The notes: a model not told the origin generated them from the letters alone. Shown: positions 35,264 to 43,302, numbered from the stretch's first letter. The stretch is 64,000 nt of DNA from Marinospirillum alkalitolerans (GCF_045055655.1 NZ_JBANFI010000005.1:248001-312000), one strand, 5' to 3'. Program-made: numbers and translations.

Positions 35264-36318
35264 AAAGCAAAAATAAAACGCGTGTCCTTGTCGTCGATGA
35301 CTCGGCTTTGATTCGCCAGCTACTGACTAAAATTATTAATGATCAACCTGATCTGTGTGTTGTCGATACAGCGCCAGATCCGTTGGTCGCGCGCGAGTTA
35401 ATTAAGCGCCATAACCCGGATGTATTGACTTTGGATGTTGAGATGCCGCGCATGGATGGCCTGGATTTTCTTGAGCGCTTGATGCGCTTACGCCCGATGC
35501 CGGTATTGATGGTGTCATCACTGACTGAGCAGGGCTCTGAGGTCACGCTGCGTGCGCTGGAACTGGGTGCTGTGGATTATATCGCCAAACCGAAGATTGA
35601 TATTGCCTCAGGTTTGACAGCCTATGCAGAGCAGATCGCTGAAAAAATTCGCATCTGTGCTCAGGCTAAGGTGGGCTCTCAGTACCATAAAGCACCTGCC
35701 TCATCACCACGTCCTCAGTTAGGCTACCGTTCAACCGAGCAGCTGATTTTTGTTGGTGCTTCGACAGGCGGTACAGAAGCCATTAAGGAGTTTCTGATCG
35801 ATTTGCCTGCCGACATGCCGGGTATTCTGATTACTCAGCATATGCCTGAAAACTTTACGCGTACCTTCGCCGAGCGCTTGGATAGCCTCTGCTCTTTGCG
35901 CGTTAAAGAAGCAGAGCATCGTGAGCGGGTGCTGCCTGGTCATGTGTATATTGCGCCCGGTAACCAGCATCTGTCTATTCAGCGCAGTGGCGCCAATTAT
36001 CTGACTTGTTTAAGCGATGCGCCGCTGGTGAACCGGCATCGTCCTGCTGTTGATGTGCTCTTTGCCTCAGCGGCACAGGTGGTCGCGCAAAATGCCATCG
36101 GTGTCATTATGACTGGGATGGGGCGGGATGGCGCGCAAGGGCTTTTGCAAATGCATCAGGCGGGTGCCTATACTTTAGCGCAGGATGAGGCCAGTTGTAT
36201 TGTTTTTGGGATGCCCAAAGAAGCGATTGCAGCGGGTGGTGTTGATCGGGTACTGCCTTTGAATCAGCTTGCCACAGCGGTCATCGAGCGGGTTGGACAA
36301 AGAATGAACCGGGTCTAA
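35260..36318 (+). CDS. cheB: Chemotaxis methylesterase/deamidase CheB
   Basis: 352 residues. A receiver domain (VVDDSALIR; phospho-Asp in LTLDVEMPRMDG; Lys in AKPK) is joined to the methylesterase domain with Ser in GASTGGTEA, His in ITQHMPENF and Asp in MTGMGRDGAQG. It removes methyl groups from receptors when phosphorylated by CheA. Overlaps cheD by 4 bp. Confidence 0.97.
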   Translation: MKSKNKTRVLVVDDSALIRQLLTKIINDQPDLCVVDTAPDPLVARELIKRHNPDVLTLDVEMPRMDGLDFLERLMRLRPMPVLMVSSLTEQGSEVTLRALELGAVDYIAKPKIDIASGLTAYAEQIAEKIRICAQAKVGSQYHKAPASSPRPQLGYRSTEQLIFVGASTGGTEAIKEFLIDLPADMPGILITQHMPENFTRTFAERLDSLCSLRVKEAEHRERVLPGHVYIAPGNQHLSIQRSGANYLTCLSDAPLVNRHRPAVDVLFASAAQVVAQNAIGVIMTGMGRDGAQGLLQMHQAGAYTLAQDEASCIVFGMPKEAIAAGGVDRVLPLNQLATAVIERVGQRMNRV

Positions 36319-36327
36319 AAGGAAGGT

Positions 36328-37524
36328 ATGGATATGAAGGTCAATAAGATACTGCTTGGACTCTCGATGGCGCTGCTGGTCCTGCTGATTTGGCTAGGCA
36401 TGCAGCAGGCGGCGGGTTGGTTGATGGCTCTTCTCGGTCTTTTTGCAGGGGGACTGTTTGGACAGGCCTTGTCTTGCGTTTCTGAAGAGGTCCAAACACA
36501 GAGAATACCGGAAAAACAGGTGATCGGTATTTCTGAGGTGGACTTGCAGGAAGACTATCATCAGGTAGGGCAGACGATTTCTGAAGTGGTGAAAGAGTCC
36601 TTGCACGATATGGATGCGTTGCAATCTATGCAAAGTGATGCCTTGGCGACTCTTGGTCAGGCTTTTAATGCACTCAAGTCTGATCTTGATCAGCAGCAGA
36701 GTCTAGTGCATAGCTTGTTGTATGGCAGCAGTGAAAGTCATCAGTCGGATGCCCAGGCACAGAATTCAGCTCATAAACAGATGAGCAACTTTGCCGAAGA
36801 CACGATGAAAACACTGAATAACTTTGTTGAAAGCTCTGTTCAGACCAGCGCAGACCTGATGGAAATGCTCGATCGTGTTTCCGAGTTATCTGAAGGGATG
36901 CCGGAATTGATGCGGGCCTTAGATGATATCGACAATATTGCCGAGCAAACCAATTTGCTGGCCTTGAATGCAGCCATTGAGGCTGCGCGTGCCGGTGAGC
37001 ATGGGCGAGGCTTTGCGGTGGTGGCCGATGAAGTGCGCACCCTCTCAGGGCGCTCCTCAGAGTTCAGCCGTACCATTCAAGATAATCTGAATGCCATGAA
37101 TCGCCGCATTGAAACTCTGGTGAAGGATGTGGGTAAAATCGCCTCACAGGATATGAGTTTTATTCTGCATGCCAAAAAAGAAGTGGAAGGCGCGATCCAG
37201 CTGCTGATGAGCAAATCACAAAGTGATCAGCTGGTGACTCAGGAGCTGGAACAGCTCTCACAAGGTTTGGAAAGCGCTCTATATGATGCCATGCGTGCCA
37301 TGCAGTTTGAGGATATGAGTTCGCAGACGATTCAGCATACGGTGGCAGAACAGCAGCATCTTCTCTTGCTGGTCGAGGCACTCAGGCAGGGTGCAGATGA
37401 TCCCCATCGCTTCCACGAGGCACTGCGTCAGAGTGTTGAAGCCTTTAGTCGTGCGCGTGAAGCGCGTAAATCCAACCCTGTGTCGAGTAGCTCGATGAGC
37501 AGTGGCGATATCGATCTTTTCTAA
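36328..37524 (+). CDS. Membrane-anchored receptor-like protein with a CheZ-like C-terminal motif
   Basis: 398 residues. Two short hydrophobic segments at the N-terminus (about 9-25 and 29-46) and no periplasmic sensor or HAMP. A receptor signalling tip follows: DIDNIAEQTNLLALNAAIEAARAGEHGRGFAVVADEVR. After it, residues 325-333 read MQFEDMSSQ, with Asp329 and Gln333 in the D-x-x-x-Q spacing of the CheZ catalytic helix (DFQDLTGQ in E. coli). No other cheZ is seen in the cluster. The C-terminus is SSGDIDLF, like the CheD tails. AAGGAAGG precedes the ATG. Role inferred: receptor-array component that may dephosphorylate CheY. Confidence 0.82.
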   Translation: MDMKVNKILLGLSMALLVLLIWLGMQQAAGWLMALLGLFAGGLFGQALSCVSEEVQTQRIPEKQVIGISEVDLQEDYHQVGQTISEVVKESLHDMDALQSMQSDALATLGQAFNALKSDLDQQQSLVHSLLYGSSESHQSDAQAQNSAHKQMSNFAEDTMKTLNNFVESSVQTSADLMEMLDRVSELSEGMPELMRALDDIDNIAEQTNLLALNAAIEAARAGEHGRGFAVVADEVRTLSGRSSEFSRTIQDNLNAMNRRIETLVKDVGKIASQDMSFILHAKKEVEGAIQLLMSKSQSDQLVTQELEQLSQGLESALYDAMRAMQFEDMSSQTIQHTVAEQQHLLLLVEALRQGADDPHRFHEALRQSVEAFSRAREARKSNPVSSSSMSSGDIDLF

Positions 37525-37542
37525 TTTCCTGTGAGAATACCC

Positions 37543-37827
37543 ATGACACAAAAAGTATTACGTGTACCTGAAAAATTCGACTTTTCCTGTCATAAGAACT
37601 TTAACGCTCAGACAGACCAGTTATTGAAGGACCCAGAAGTCACCGTGATCGCGCTGGACTTCTCAACCGTGCATTATCTCGATAGCGCGGCGTTGGGGAT
37701 GGTGATCTACCTGCAAAAAAAGGCCAAGGCAGTGCAGCGTAAAGTCATCATTCAACATGCTCATGGGACGGCCAAGGATATTCTTAAGGTCGCCAATATT
37801 GCCCAGTTTATAGAAATTCATGACTGA
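37543..37827 (+). CDS. STAS-domain anti-anti-sigma factor, HsbA-like
   Basis: 94 residues from the ATG at 37543; a GTG at 37531 is the other option. Single STAS domain. The phospho-acceptor serine is Ser48 in HYLDSAALGMVIYL. In Pseudomonas, HsbA is phosphorylated by HsbR and shuttles between the anti-sigma factor FlgM and the diguanylate cyclase HsbD. The next gene here encodes an HsbR-like protein and overlaps by 8 bp, so the pair is a partner-switching module placed inside a chemotaxis operon. Confidence 0.88.
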   Translation: MTQKVLRVPEKFDFSCHKNFNAQTDQLLKDPEVTVIALDFSTVHYLDSAALGMVIYLQKKAKAVQRKVIIQHAHGTAKDILKVANIAQFIEIHD

Positions 37828-39511
37828 TACTGATCTGGTCTATTCGGTTCTGATTATTACCGAGCAGCCGAATGCGGACTATCTGCATGCCTTGACGCCC
37901 CATTTTGCTTTACGCACTTGTGGCTGGTCGCACACAGTGACCTTGCTTGAGCAGCAAACAGCCGATTTGCTGATTATTGATCAAGCGTTAGAGGAGGTTC
38001 AGCTACGCCAACTCTTGGCAACCTTGCCCCATCATCCTGCTTTTGGTCGTATTCCAGTGTTGTTACTGACGGAATCTCAGCCAGATGAAGCACTTTATCT
38101 ACGTTGCACCTTTTTCGGTATCGATGATGTGCTGCATAAGCCGATTTTGGCCTCGCATTTGCTGCTGAAGGCGCGCTCTTTGGCCGAGCGAGTGTGTTTG
38201 GGTCGTCAGCTGAATCAGCAAAGTCAGTATCTTGAGCGCCTATTAGAGCATAGCCATCGTGAAGCCGAGATGGCCTCCTATCTCTTTTACAATAATTTGC
38301 TGGATCAGGTCTCGGATCACCTGCTGGGTTTTAATCGCTATATTCACTCCAGTTCTGATTTTTGCGGTGATCTGGTGCTGGCCAAAAGCTCGCCTTCTGG
38401 CAGCACTTTTGTGTTGCATGCGGATGCGATGGGACATGGCTTATCTGCGACAGTGACTCTGCTGCCGTTGGTCGATATTTTTCACAGCATGGTGGATAAG
38501 GGCTATGCCCTGCCGATGATCGTGCGCGAGATGAACCGTAAGCTGAACTATAAGCTCCCCCCTGATCGCTTTGTGGCGGCCAGTTTGATCGAGGTGGATC
38601 TGCTCCATGATCAGGTGAGCTTGTGGAATGGTGGCATGCCGCCGATCTATTTGTTGTCTGAGCAAGGGCAGGTAGAAGCTAGCTATCCATCACGCTTTAT
38701 GGCGCTAGGGGTGCTCAGTAATGCTGATTTTGATTCAGCGGTAGATCGCTTTCCTCTGCCGAAAAGTGGCGGGATTTTTGGTTGTAGTGATGGCCTGCTG
38801 GAGCAGTGTAATGCACAGGGGGAGAGCTTTGCTCAGTCGCGCTTGCAGCAGCGTTTGGCGGGCTGTTCGCGTCATAGCATGATGAGTAGCTTGATTGCTG
38901 ATTTAAAAGAATTTTCTGGTCTGCCGCATTTTGATGATGATGTTTCGCTCTTTTATCTTCATTTTGGTGAGCTGGCGCATTTTGTGCAGCAGCAACAAGA
39001 GATGGATCAGCAGACACAGCAACGGCAGCGTATCGATCCCTTTGTCTGGTCGTTGACCTTGCAAGGGCGACAGATAGGTGATCAGGAGCTGCCAGCTCTG
39101 TGTAACGATATGCTGCAAGGTTTTGGCTTGAATCAGCCCTTTTGTCAGCGTGCTTTTACGGTGATCAGTGAGCTGGTCAATAATGCGATCGATCACGGTA
39201 TCCTGGGTTTGTCTTCGAGTTTAAAGAATGATCTGGATGGCTTTTCTCACTACTATATTCAGCGTTTGGAAAGGTTGAATCAGCTGACTGCACAGGATCA
39301 GCTGCGCCTTTCTCTGGCCTGGGTCAGGGATCAGCAGCAGGCCTATTTAGAAATTGAGGTTGAACAAAGTGGCGCTGGCTTTGATGCAGAAGCGGTGCTG
39401 GCCCAGCCACAGGATGCCTTGTCTGGGCGAGGTCTTCAGCTGGTGAAGAGCCTGACAACACAACTCACGTTTGAGCAGGGTGGGCGTAAAGCTTGCGCTC
39501 GGGTAGGCTAG
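37820..39511 (+). CDS. Receiver-PP2C phosphatase-HATPase protein, HsbR-like
   Basis: 563 residues. Residues 1-125: receiver with the phospho-Asp in LLIIDQAL, Thr in LLLTES and Lys in HKPI, but the first acidic pair reads TE instead of DD. About 165-380: SpoIIE-type PP2C with all metal Asp (SSDFCGDLV, HADAMGHG, GCSDGL, FDDDVS). About 410-563: GHKL kinase domain with N-box SELVNNAIDHG and GRGLQLVKS. It should both phosphorylate and dephosphorylate the STAS protein encoded just upstream, under control of receiver phosphorylation, possibly by CheA. cheD2 begins one base after its stop. Confidence 0.88.
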   Translation: MTDTDLVYSVLIITEQPNADYLHALTPHFALRTCGWSHTVTLLEQQTADLLIIDQALEEVQLRQLLATLPHHPAFGRIPVLLLTESQPDEALYLRCTFFGIDDVLHKPILASHLLLKARSLAERVCLGRQLNQQSQYLERLLEHSHREAEMASYLFYNNLLDQVSDHLLGFNRYIHSSSDFCGDLVLAKSSPSGSTFVLHADAMGHGLSATVTLLPLVDIFHSMVDKGYALPMIVREMNRKLNYKLPPDRFVAASLIEVDLLHDQVSLWNGGMPPIYLLSEQGQVEASYPSRFMALGVLSNADFDSAVDRFPLPKSGGIFGCSDGLLEQCNAQGESFAQSRLQQRLAGCSRHSMMSSLIADLKEFSGLPHFDDDVSLFYLHFGELAHFVQQQQEMDQQTQQRQRIDPFVWSLTLQGRQIGDQELPALCNDMLQGFGLNQPFCQRAFTVISELVNNAIDHGILGLSSSLKNDLDGFSHYYIQRLERLNQLTAQDQLRLSLAWVRDQQQAYLEIEVEQSGAGFDAEAVLAQPQDALSGRGLQLVKSLTTQLTFEQGGRKACARVG

Positions 39512-39512
39512 C

Positions 39513-40115
39513 ATGGAGATAGACAAGCACTTTGCGCTCTCTCACTATTATGATCGTCATTTCGAGACTGAAGCAGTGAAGGTTTTGCCAGGTGAGTACT
39601 ATGCGACCCAGGGTGAAGAAATGGTCGTCACAGTGCTCGGATCCTGTGTCGCCGTGTGTTTGCGCGATCGCTCTTCAGGCATCGGCGGGTTAAACCACTT
39701 TCTGCTGCCAGAAGACCGCTCTGCTGATGCTTCTCCACTGACTGAATCTGCGCGCTATGGTGTTTATGCGATGGAGCTGTTGGTGAACCATCTTTTAAAG
39801 CTTGGTGCACAAAGAAAAAGGCTTGAAGCCAAGGTGTTTGGTGGTGGTCGCGTTATTAAAGATTTTAGTTTTGCCAATGTTGGCGAGCGTAATGTGCGCT
39901 TTGTGATGCAGCATCTGCGTGATGAGGGCATCCCCGTTGCGGCGCAGGATGTGCTGAATACCTATCCGCGCAAGGTGCATTTTTTTCCACGCACTGGGCG
40001 TGTCATGCTGAAGAAGATCAACAGCCTGCATAACAACACGCTGATCGAGCGCGAAAGCCGTTACTTGAAACAGGTCGAGTACAAGCCAGAAGTGGGCGAA
40101 GTCGATCTATTCTAG
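39513..40115 (+). CDS. cheD: Chemoreceptor glutamine deamidase CheD (second copy)
   Basis: 200 residues. Catalytic Cys in VLGSCVAVCLRD and His in GGLNHFLLP are intact, as are KVFGGGRVI and GERNVRFV. It is clearly paralogous to the CheD at 34649 but diverged. It ends EVGEVDLF, close to the GDIDLF tail of the receptor-like protein. The gene follows the HsbR-like gene without a gap and ends with a 9-bp convergent overlap with the membrane PP2C gene. Confidence 0.92.
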   Translation: MEIDKHFALSHYYDRHFETEAVKVLPGEYYATQGEEMVVTVLGSCVAVCLRDRSSGIGGLNHFLLPEDRSADASPLTESARYGVYAMELLVNHLLKLGAQRKRLEAKVFGGGRVIKDFSFANVGERNVRFVMQHLRDEGIPVAAQDVLNTYPRKVHFFPRTGRVMLKKINSLHNNTLIERESRYLKQVEYKPEVGEVDLF

Positions 40116-41870
40116 GGTGAAGGCGTTTTCAGGCTGTGCTGATGAGTGGTGAAGCGGCCTGTTGCCACTGAGCTGAATCAGCACACCTTGCTCTGTGGGT
40201 GAGATCTGATCGGCTGGTTGCAAGGGCAGGGGGGGCGTCAGTGAACGGACGCGGCCGCCTTGGCTGGCCTGGATGCGGATGACCAATTGAGCCTCTGGCG
40301 CAAGCCGTCCTTCAAGTTGAAGTTCGATAAAATCAGCGGCACTCAGTTTTTTGAGTGCGGCTGATTTTTGTTGGTAGTAATCCACTAAGGCCAGCTTGGG
40401 GTCGAGTTTCAGCAAGAGCTGGTCTAGAACGATTTGACTAAAGTACAGCAGGCAGGAGTAGGCGCGACTGGCGAGCTCCTTGCCCATGCCGAGATTATGC
40501 AGCAGATCATGACAGAGGGCTGGCAGAGTCTGGCGTGATAGCTGCTCACCTTGAAGACGCAACTTCCACTCAAAAGGGCTGCTTAATGGCTGTTCCTGAT
40601 CCTGATGCAGACTTTGAAGCTGGCTTTTTCTGAGCAGCAGCGGCACCTCGCGGCTCAGTTGTGCAAAATCGATCTGACAGACGGAAACATCATCCAGCAG
40701 CTCTAGTGCCTGTGCATGGGCTGCCACTTCATCAAAGATGGCCTCGATCCAATGTTCACCAGCTGTGCAGGCGAGCAGGTCTTTGAGCCGCTGCTGACCA
40801 AAAAGCTGCTCTTGTTGATTGGGTTGCTCAATCAAACCATCGCTATAGCTCAAGAGGTAACCCTTTTGCGGCAGAGGATAGCGCTCGGGGCTGCTATTGA
40901 ATACGTCTGGATCAAGAATGCCAAGTGCCATATTGCGCGAGCAAAAGCTATGGAGAATCTGCCCTTGCGCATTCAAATAAAAACTGGGTGGCATGGCGCC
41001 ATTCCAGACACTCATTTCACCACGTTGCAGGTTAATCTCGATCAGAGTTGCTGCCACAAAGCGGTCATCCGGTAAGTCCTGCAGCAGACGCTTATTCATC
41101 TCACTGACAATGGCCGGCAGTTGATGCCCTTTGCTGACCATCGAATCAAAAACCGACATCACTGGCATGATGGTAATGGTGGCGGCAAGACCGTGTCCTG
41201 TTGCATCAGCGAGCAGAATAAACACCTGACCGCTGGGAGATTTTTTAACCAGCACCAGATCGCCACTAAAGTTGGTGGACGAGCGAATCCTGTATGTGAC
41301 GCTGGTCAGCGGATCAGCACTTTTGACCAGCAGATGACCATAGAGGATATTGGCCGCCATTTCATTTTCTTGATCGACCTGATTGATGGCTTTTTCGAGC
41401 AGCTTTTTATCCACGAGAATCGAGTCAAGCTGGCGTGTGAGCTGGTTAATACTGGCGAAGGCCGGTTCCAGCTCTTTAAAGCTCAGCGTCTCAGGTTGCG
41501 CGTTAAAGTGCGCCAAGTCGCGGCTAGATTGAATCTGCGCGACCTTTTGTTGAAAGCGATCGAGTCCCTGTTGCAGCCGATTCATCAGCCAGTGGGCCAG
41601 CCAGGCAGCCAGCGCCAGCACAATACAAGAGAGCAGCACAAAAGTGAGAATATAAGCCAGTCGAACAGCAGCACTGATTTCGATGACAGGGAGTTGCTGT
41701 GGTGGATCTAGCTGCTGGGTCAGCATCAACGCCTGCTCAGCCAGTAAGCGCTCATAGAGCAAAGAAGAGATCCCTGTTGCACCCAGAAAAACCAGCGTGC
41801 TACTGAGCATAATCGAGATCAAAAAAAGCCAGCGTAAAGAGCGGGTGCGTTGCAGGAGTCGGAGGATCAA
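40107..41870 (-). CDS. Membrane-bound PP2C phosphatase with a degenerate kinase-like domain
   Basis: 587 residues from a TTG at 41870; a stop lies seven codons upstream and no ATG is near, so TTG is the best start. Two membrane helices (about 12-32 and 70-92) and a HAMP-like segment lead to a PP2C domain with metal Asp residues kept (NFSGDLV, LADATGHG, SYSDGL, LLDDVS). The C-terminal region aligns with the HsbR-like protein's kinase, but the N-box is lost: YSCLLYFSQIVLDQLL stands where SELVNNAIDHG should be. It is likely a pure phosphatase for the same or a similar STAS protein. Confidence 0.83.
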   Translation of the reverse strand: MILRLLQRTRSLRWLFLISIMLSSTLVFLGATGISSLLYERLLAEQALMLTQQLDPPQQLPVIEISAAVRLAYILTFVLLSCIVLALAAWLAHWLMNRLQQGLDRFQQKVAQIQSSRDLAHFNAQPETLSFKELEPAFASINQLTRQLDSILVDKKLLEKAINQVDQENEMAANILYGHLLVKSADPLTSVTYRIRSSTNFSGDLVLVKKSPSGQVFILLADATGHGLAATITIMPVMSVFDSMVSKGHQLPAIVSEMNKRLLQDLPDDRFVAATLIEINLQRGEMSVWNGAMPPSFYLNAQGQILHSFCSRNMALGILDPDVFNSSPERYPLPQKGYLLSYSDGLIEQPNQQEQLFGQQRLKDLLACTAGEHWIEAIFDEVAAHAQALELLDDVSVCQIDFAQLSREVPLLLRKSQLQSLHQDQEQPLSSPFEWKLRLQGEQLSRQTLPALCHDLLHNLGMGKELASRAYSCLLYFSQIVLDQLLLKLDPKLALVDYYQQKSAALKKLSAADFIELQLEGRLAPEAQLVIRIQASQGGRVRSLTPPLPLQPADQISPTEQGVLIQLSGNRPLHHSSAQPENAFTLE

Positions 41871-42017
41871 AATCAGGTCCGTTGGTGGTCAGCGAGTGGA
41901 TCGCCACAAGAAAATAGAAAAGAGAGTCACAGGAGTAGGCACTTTATTAGCATAAAATTATGCCAGTTTTATCGGAGGGATTCTAGCCTGATGCAGGAGT
42001 GGAGTAAAAGGCACAAT

Positions 42018-42040
42018 AAAAAAGGCAGCTCAGGGCTGCC
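42018..42040 (-). terminator. Terminator of the SCP2 gene
   Basis: GGCAGC (42024-42029) pairs with GCTGCC (42035-42040). Six A on the plus strand at 42018-42023 give a T run on the minus strand. It lies 63 bp past the SCP2 stop. Confidence 0.82.
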
Positions 42041-42102
42041 AAAAGGTCACATTGCAGGGTGATACAAGTCAGTGGCCCCGCAGGGGAGGCAGGGCCAAAA
42101 TC

Positions 42103-42417
42103 TTAAACTGGGAATAAGGCAGAGAGCTTGGTTGCCAGCATCATGTCGCCTTCTGCGCGCAGTTTGCCAGCCATAAAGGCTTGCATGCCGTCTTGTTCGC
42201 CAGTCAGTACATCTTTCAGTGTTTCCTGGTTCATGATCAGGGTCACAGAAGGATCAGCGTGGTCGCCTTGGTTGATTGCACAGCTGCCATCTTTGATGAT
42301 GATGTGGTAGTTATCGCCATCTTCGATATTGAATTGGAAGATATCTTCCATACCAGCAGCGGCGCTTGCATTGAACTTGTCTTTCAAGCCTTCGATAACG
42401 CTATTCAGGTCGGCCAT
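42103..42417 (-). CDS. SCP2 sterol-carrier-type lipid-binding protein
   Basis: 104 residues from the ATG at 42417, chosen for AGAGGATA upstream and the MADLNSVIEGLKDKF family start. Single SCP2 domain (FNIEDGDNYHIIIKDGSCAINQGDH, DPSVTLIMNQETLKDVLTGEQDGMQAFMAGKLRAEGDM). Such proteins bind fatty acyl chains or acyl-CoA. A PsrA box lies 88-102 bp upstream, which suggests derepression by long-chain fatty acids. Monocistronic with its own terminator. Confidence 0.92.
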   Translation of the reverse strand: MADLNSVIEGLKDKFNASAAAGMEDIFQFNIEDGDNYHIIIKDGSCAINQGDHADPSVTLIMNQETLKDVLTGEQDGMQAFMAGKLRAEGDMMLATKLSALFPV

Positions 42418-42505
42418 GAGTCTATCCTCTTGTTTTACTTTCAGCTGTGAAGCACAAGTACCATGGTGGTGGGTCACTTGTGTCGATGTGTAGAAGAGGA
42501 TATTT

Positions 42506-42519
42506 CAAACGAATGTTTC
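42506..42519. promoter_or_regulatory. PsrA box upstream of the SCP2 gene
   Basis: CAAACGAATGTTTC fits [GC]AAAC-N4-GTTT[GC] exactly and matches the box in front of psrA at 15504, including outer bases (TTTCAAAC...GTTTCAA in both). It lies 88-102 bp before the SCP2 start. Confidence 0.7.
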
Positions 42520-42621
42520 AATCAAGTGTTAAAACAAAAAAACTCTCGCCATGACAGCCAGAGTTTTCTTGAGTGTGCGCTGACTGGCCTGCTGATCAAG
42601 AACAGAAGGCGTCAAGCAGAC

Positions 42622-42957
42622 TTAGCTGCGGCAATACATATCATGCAAGGTGCTGATGATGCGCTTGGCTTCTTCTCCTTTGAGGGAGTAGTAGATGGTT
42701 TGAGATTCGCGGCGTGTTGACACCAGATTATCGCGTCTGAGCACCGCAAGATGCTGAGATAAGGCCGATTGGCTAAGATCGAGGCACTGGTTCAGTTCGG
42801 TAACAGAGAGTTCACGTCCATCGAGATGGCAGAGAATCATAAGCCGATTTTCATTGGCTAGGGCTTTCAAAAGGCGAGTCGCCTGTTGGGCATTCGCGCG
42901 CAGTTCATCCGTGAGGCCGCTGGTTTGCTCTTGGGGTAGATGAGTAGCTTTATTCAT
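42622..42957 (-). CDS. ArsR-family repressor of the BigR/SqrR sulfide-sensing type
   Basis: 111 residues. Winged helix with recognition helix LSQSALSQHLAVLRRDNLVSTRRESQTIYYSL. Two cysteines, Cys43 in RLMILCHL and Cys109 in DMYCRS, fall at the positions of the dithiol switch of BigR, SqrR and YgaV, which sense sulfide, persulfide or redox state. Cys58 is extra. No metal-binding ArsR motif (CxC) is present. No obvious target operon sits next to it. TGATATCA and AATATATT just upstream may be its own operator. Confidence 0.86.
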   Translation of the reverse strand: MNKATHLPQEQTSGLTDELRANAQQATRLLKALANENRLMILCHLDGRELSVTELNQCLDLSQSALSQHLAVLRRDNLVSTRRESQTIYYSLKGEEAKRIISTLHDMYCRS

Positions 42958-43302
42958 AGTGATATCAATATATTAAGTGAAACCAAGGCGACTTTGTAAG
43001 TCAGATTAAGATGACTATTTTTGCTGACTTAGGTCAGTGATGTCGAGGGTTGAAACATAAAAAAAGAGGATTGTCAGCAATCTTGTTTTTTATGTTCTGC
43101 TTGGATGCCGGTAAAAATGAGTCAGCAGACCTACATGACAACTGCTTAGGCTTAAGTCTATAGGCTTTGCGGCTTTGGTATTAGTTTCAATTGCCTTGGC
43201 TTGCTTTAGAGTAACCCGCTAAGCAATGACGATAAGTGTCGACACTTGCGGCAAGTTGTCGCAGGGGTTGATCGATAAAATAAAGACTCACAGAGGCAGA
43301 AC
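42958..43302. other. Intergenic region between the ArsR-type gene and prpE
   Basis: 345 bp without a protein gene. It holds AT-rich palindromes next to the ArsR-type start (TGATATCA at 42960-42967 and AATATATT at 42967-42974) and a long hairpin at 43054-43096. The promoter of prpE should lie in the right half; no clear -35/-10 pair was identified. Confidence 0.6.
43054..43096. other. Near-perfect 43-nt hairpin, terminator-like on both strands
   Basis: The outer arms AACAT and ATGTT, a run of A opposite a run of T, and an inner GGATTG/CAATCT stem close on a 4-base loop TCAG. Only one base pair is mismatched and one base is bulged over about 19 pairs. There is no gene immediately before it on either strand, so it could end a small RNA or an unseen leader. 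Confidence 0.55.

Noticed and set aside
42463..42720. 85-residue frame across the SCP2 upstream region
   Set aside because: It crosses the PsrA box and the 3' end of the ArsR-type gene and has no support.
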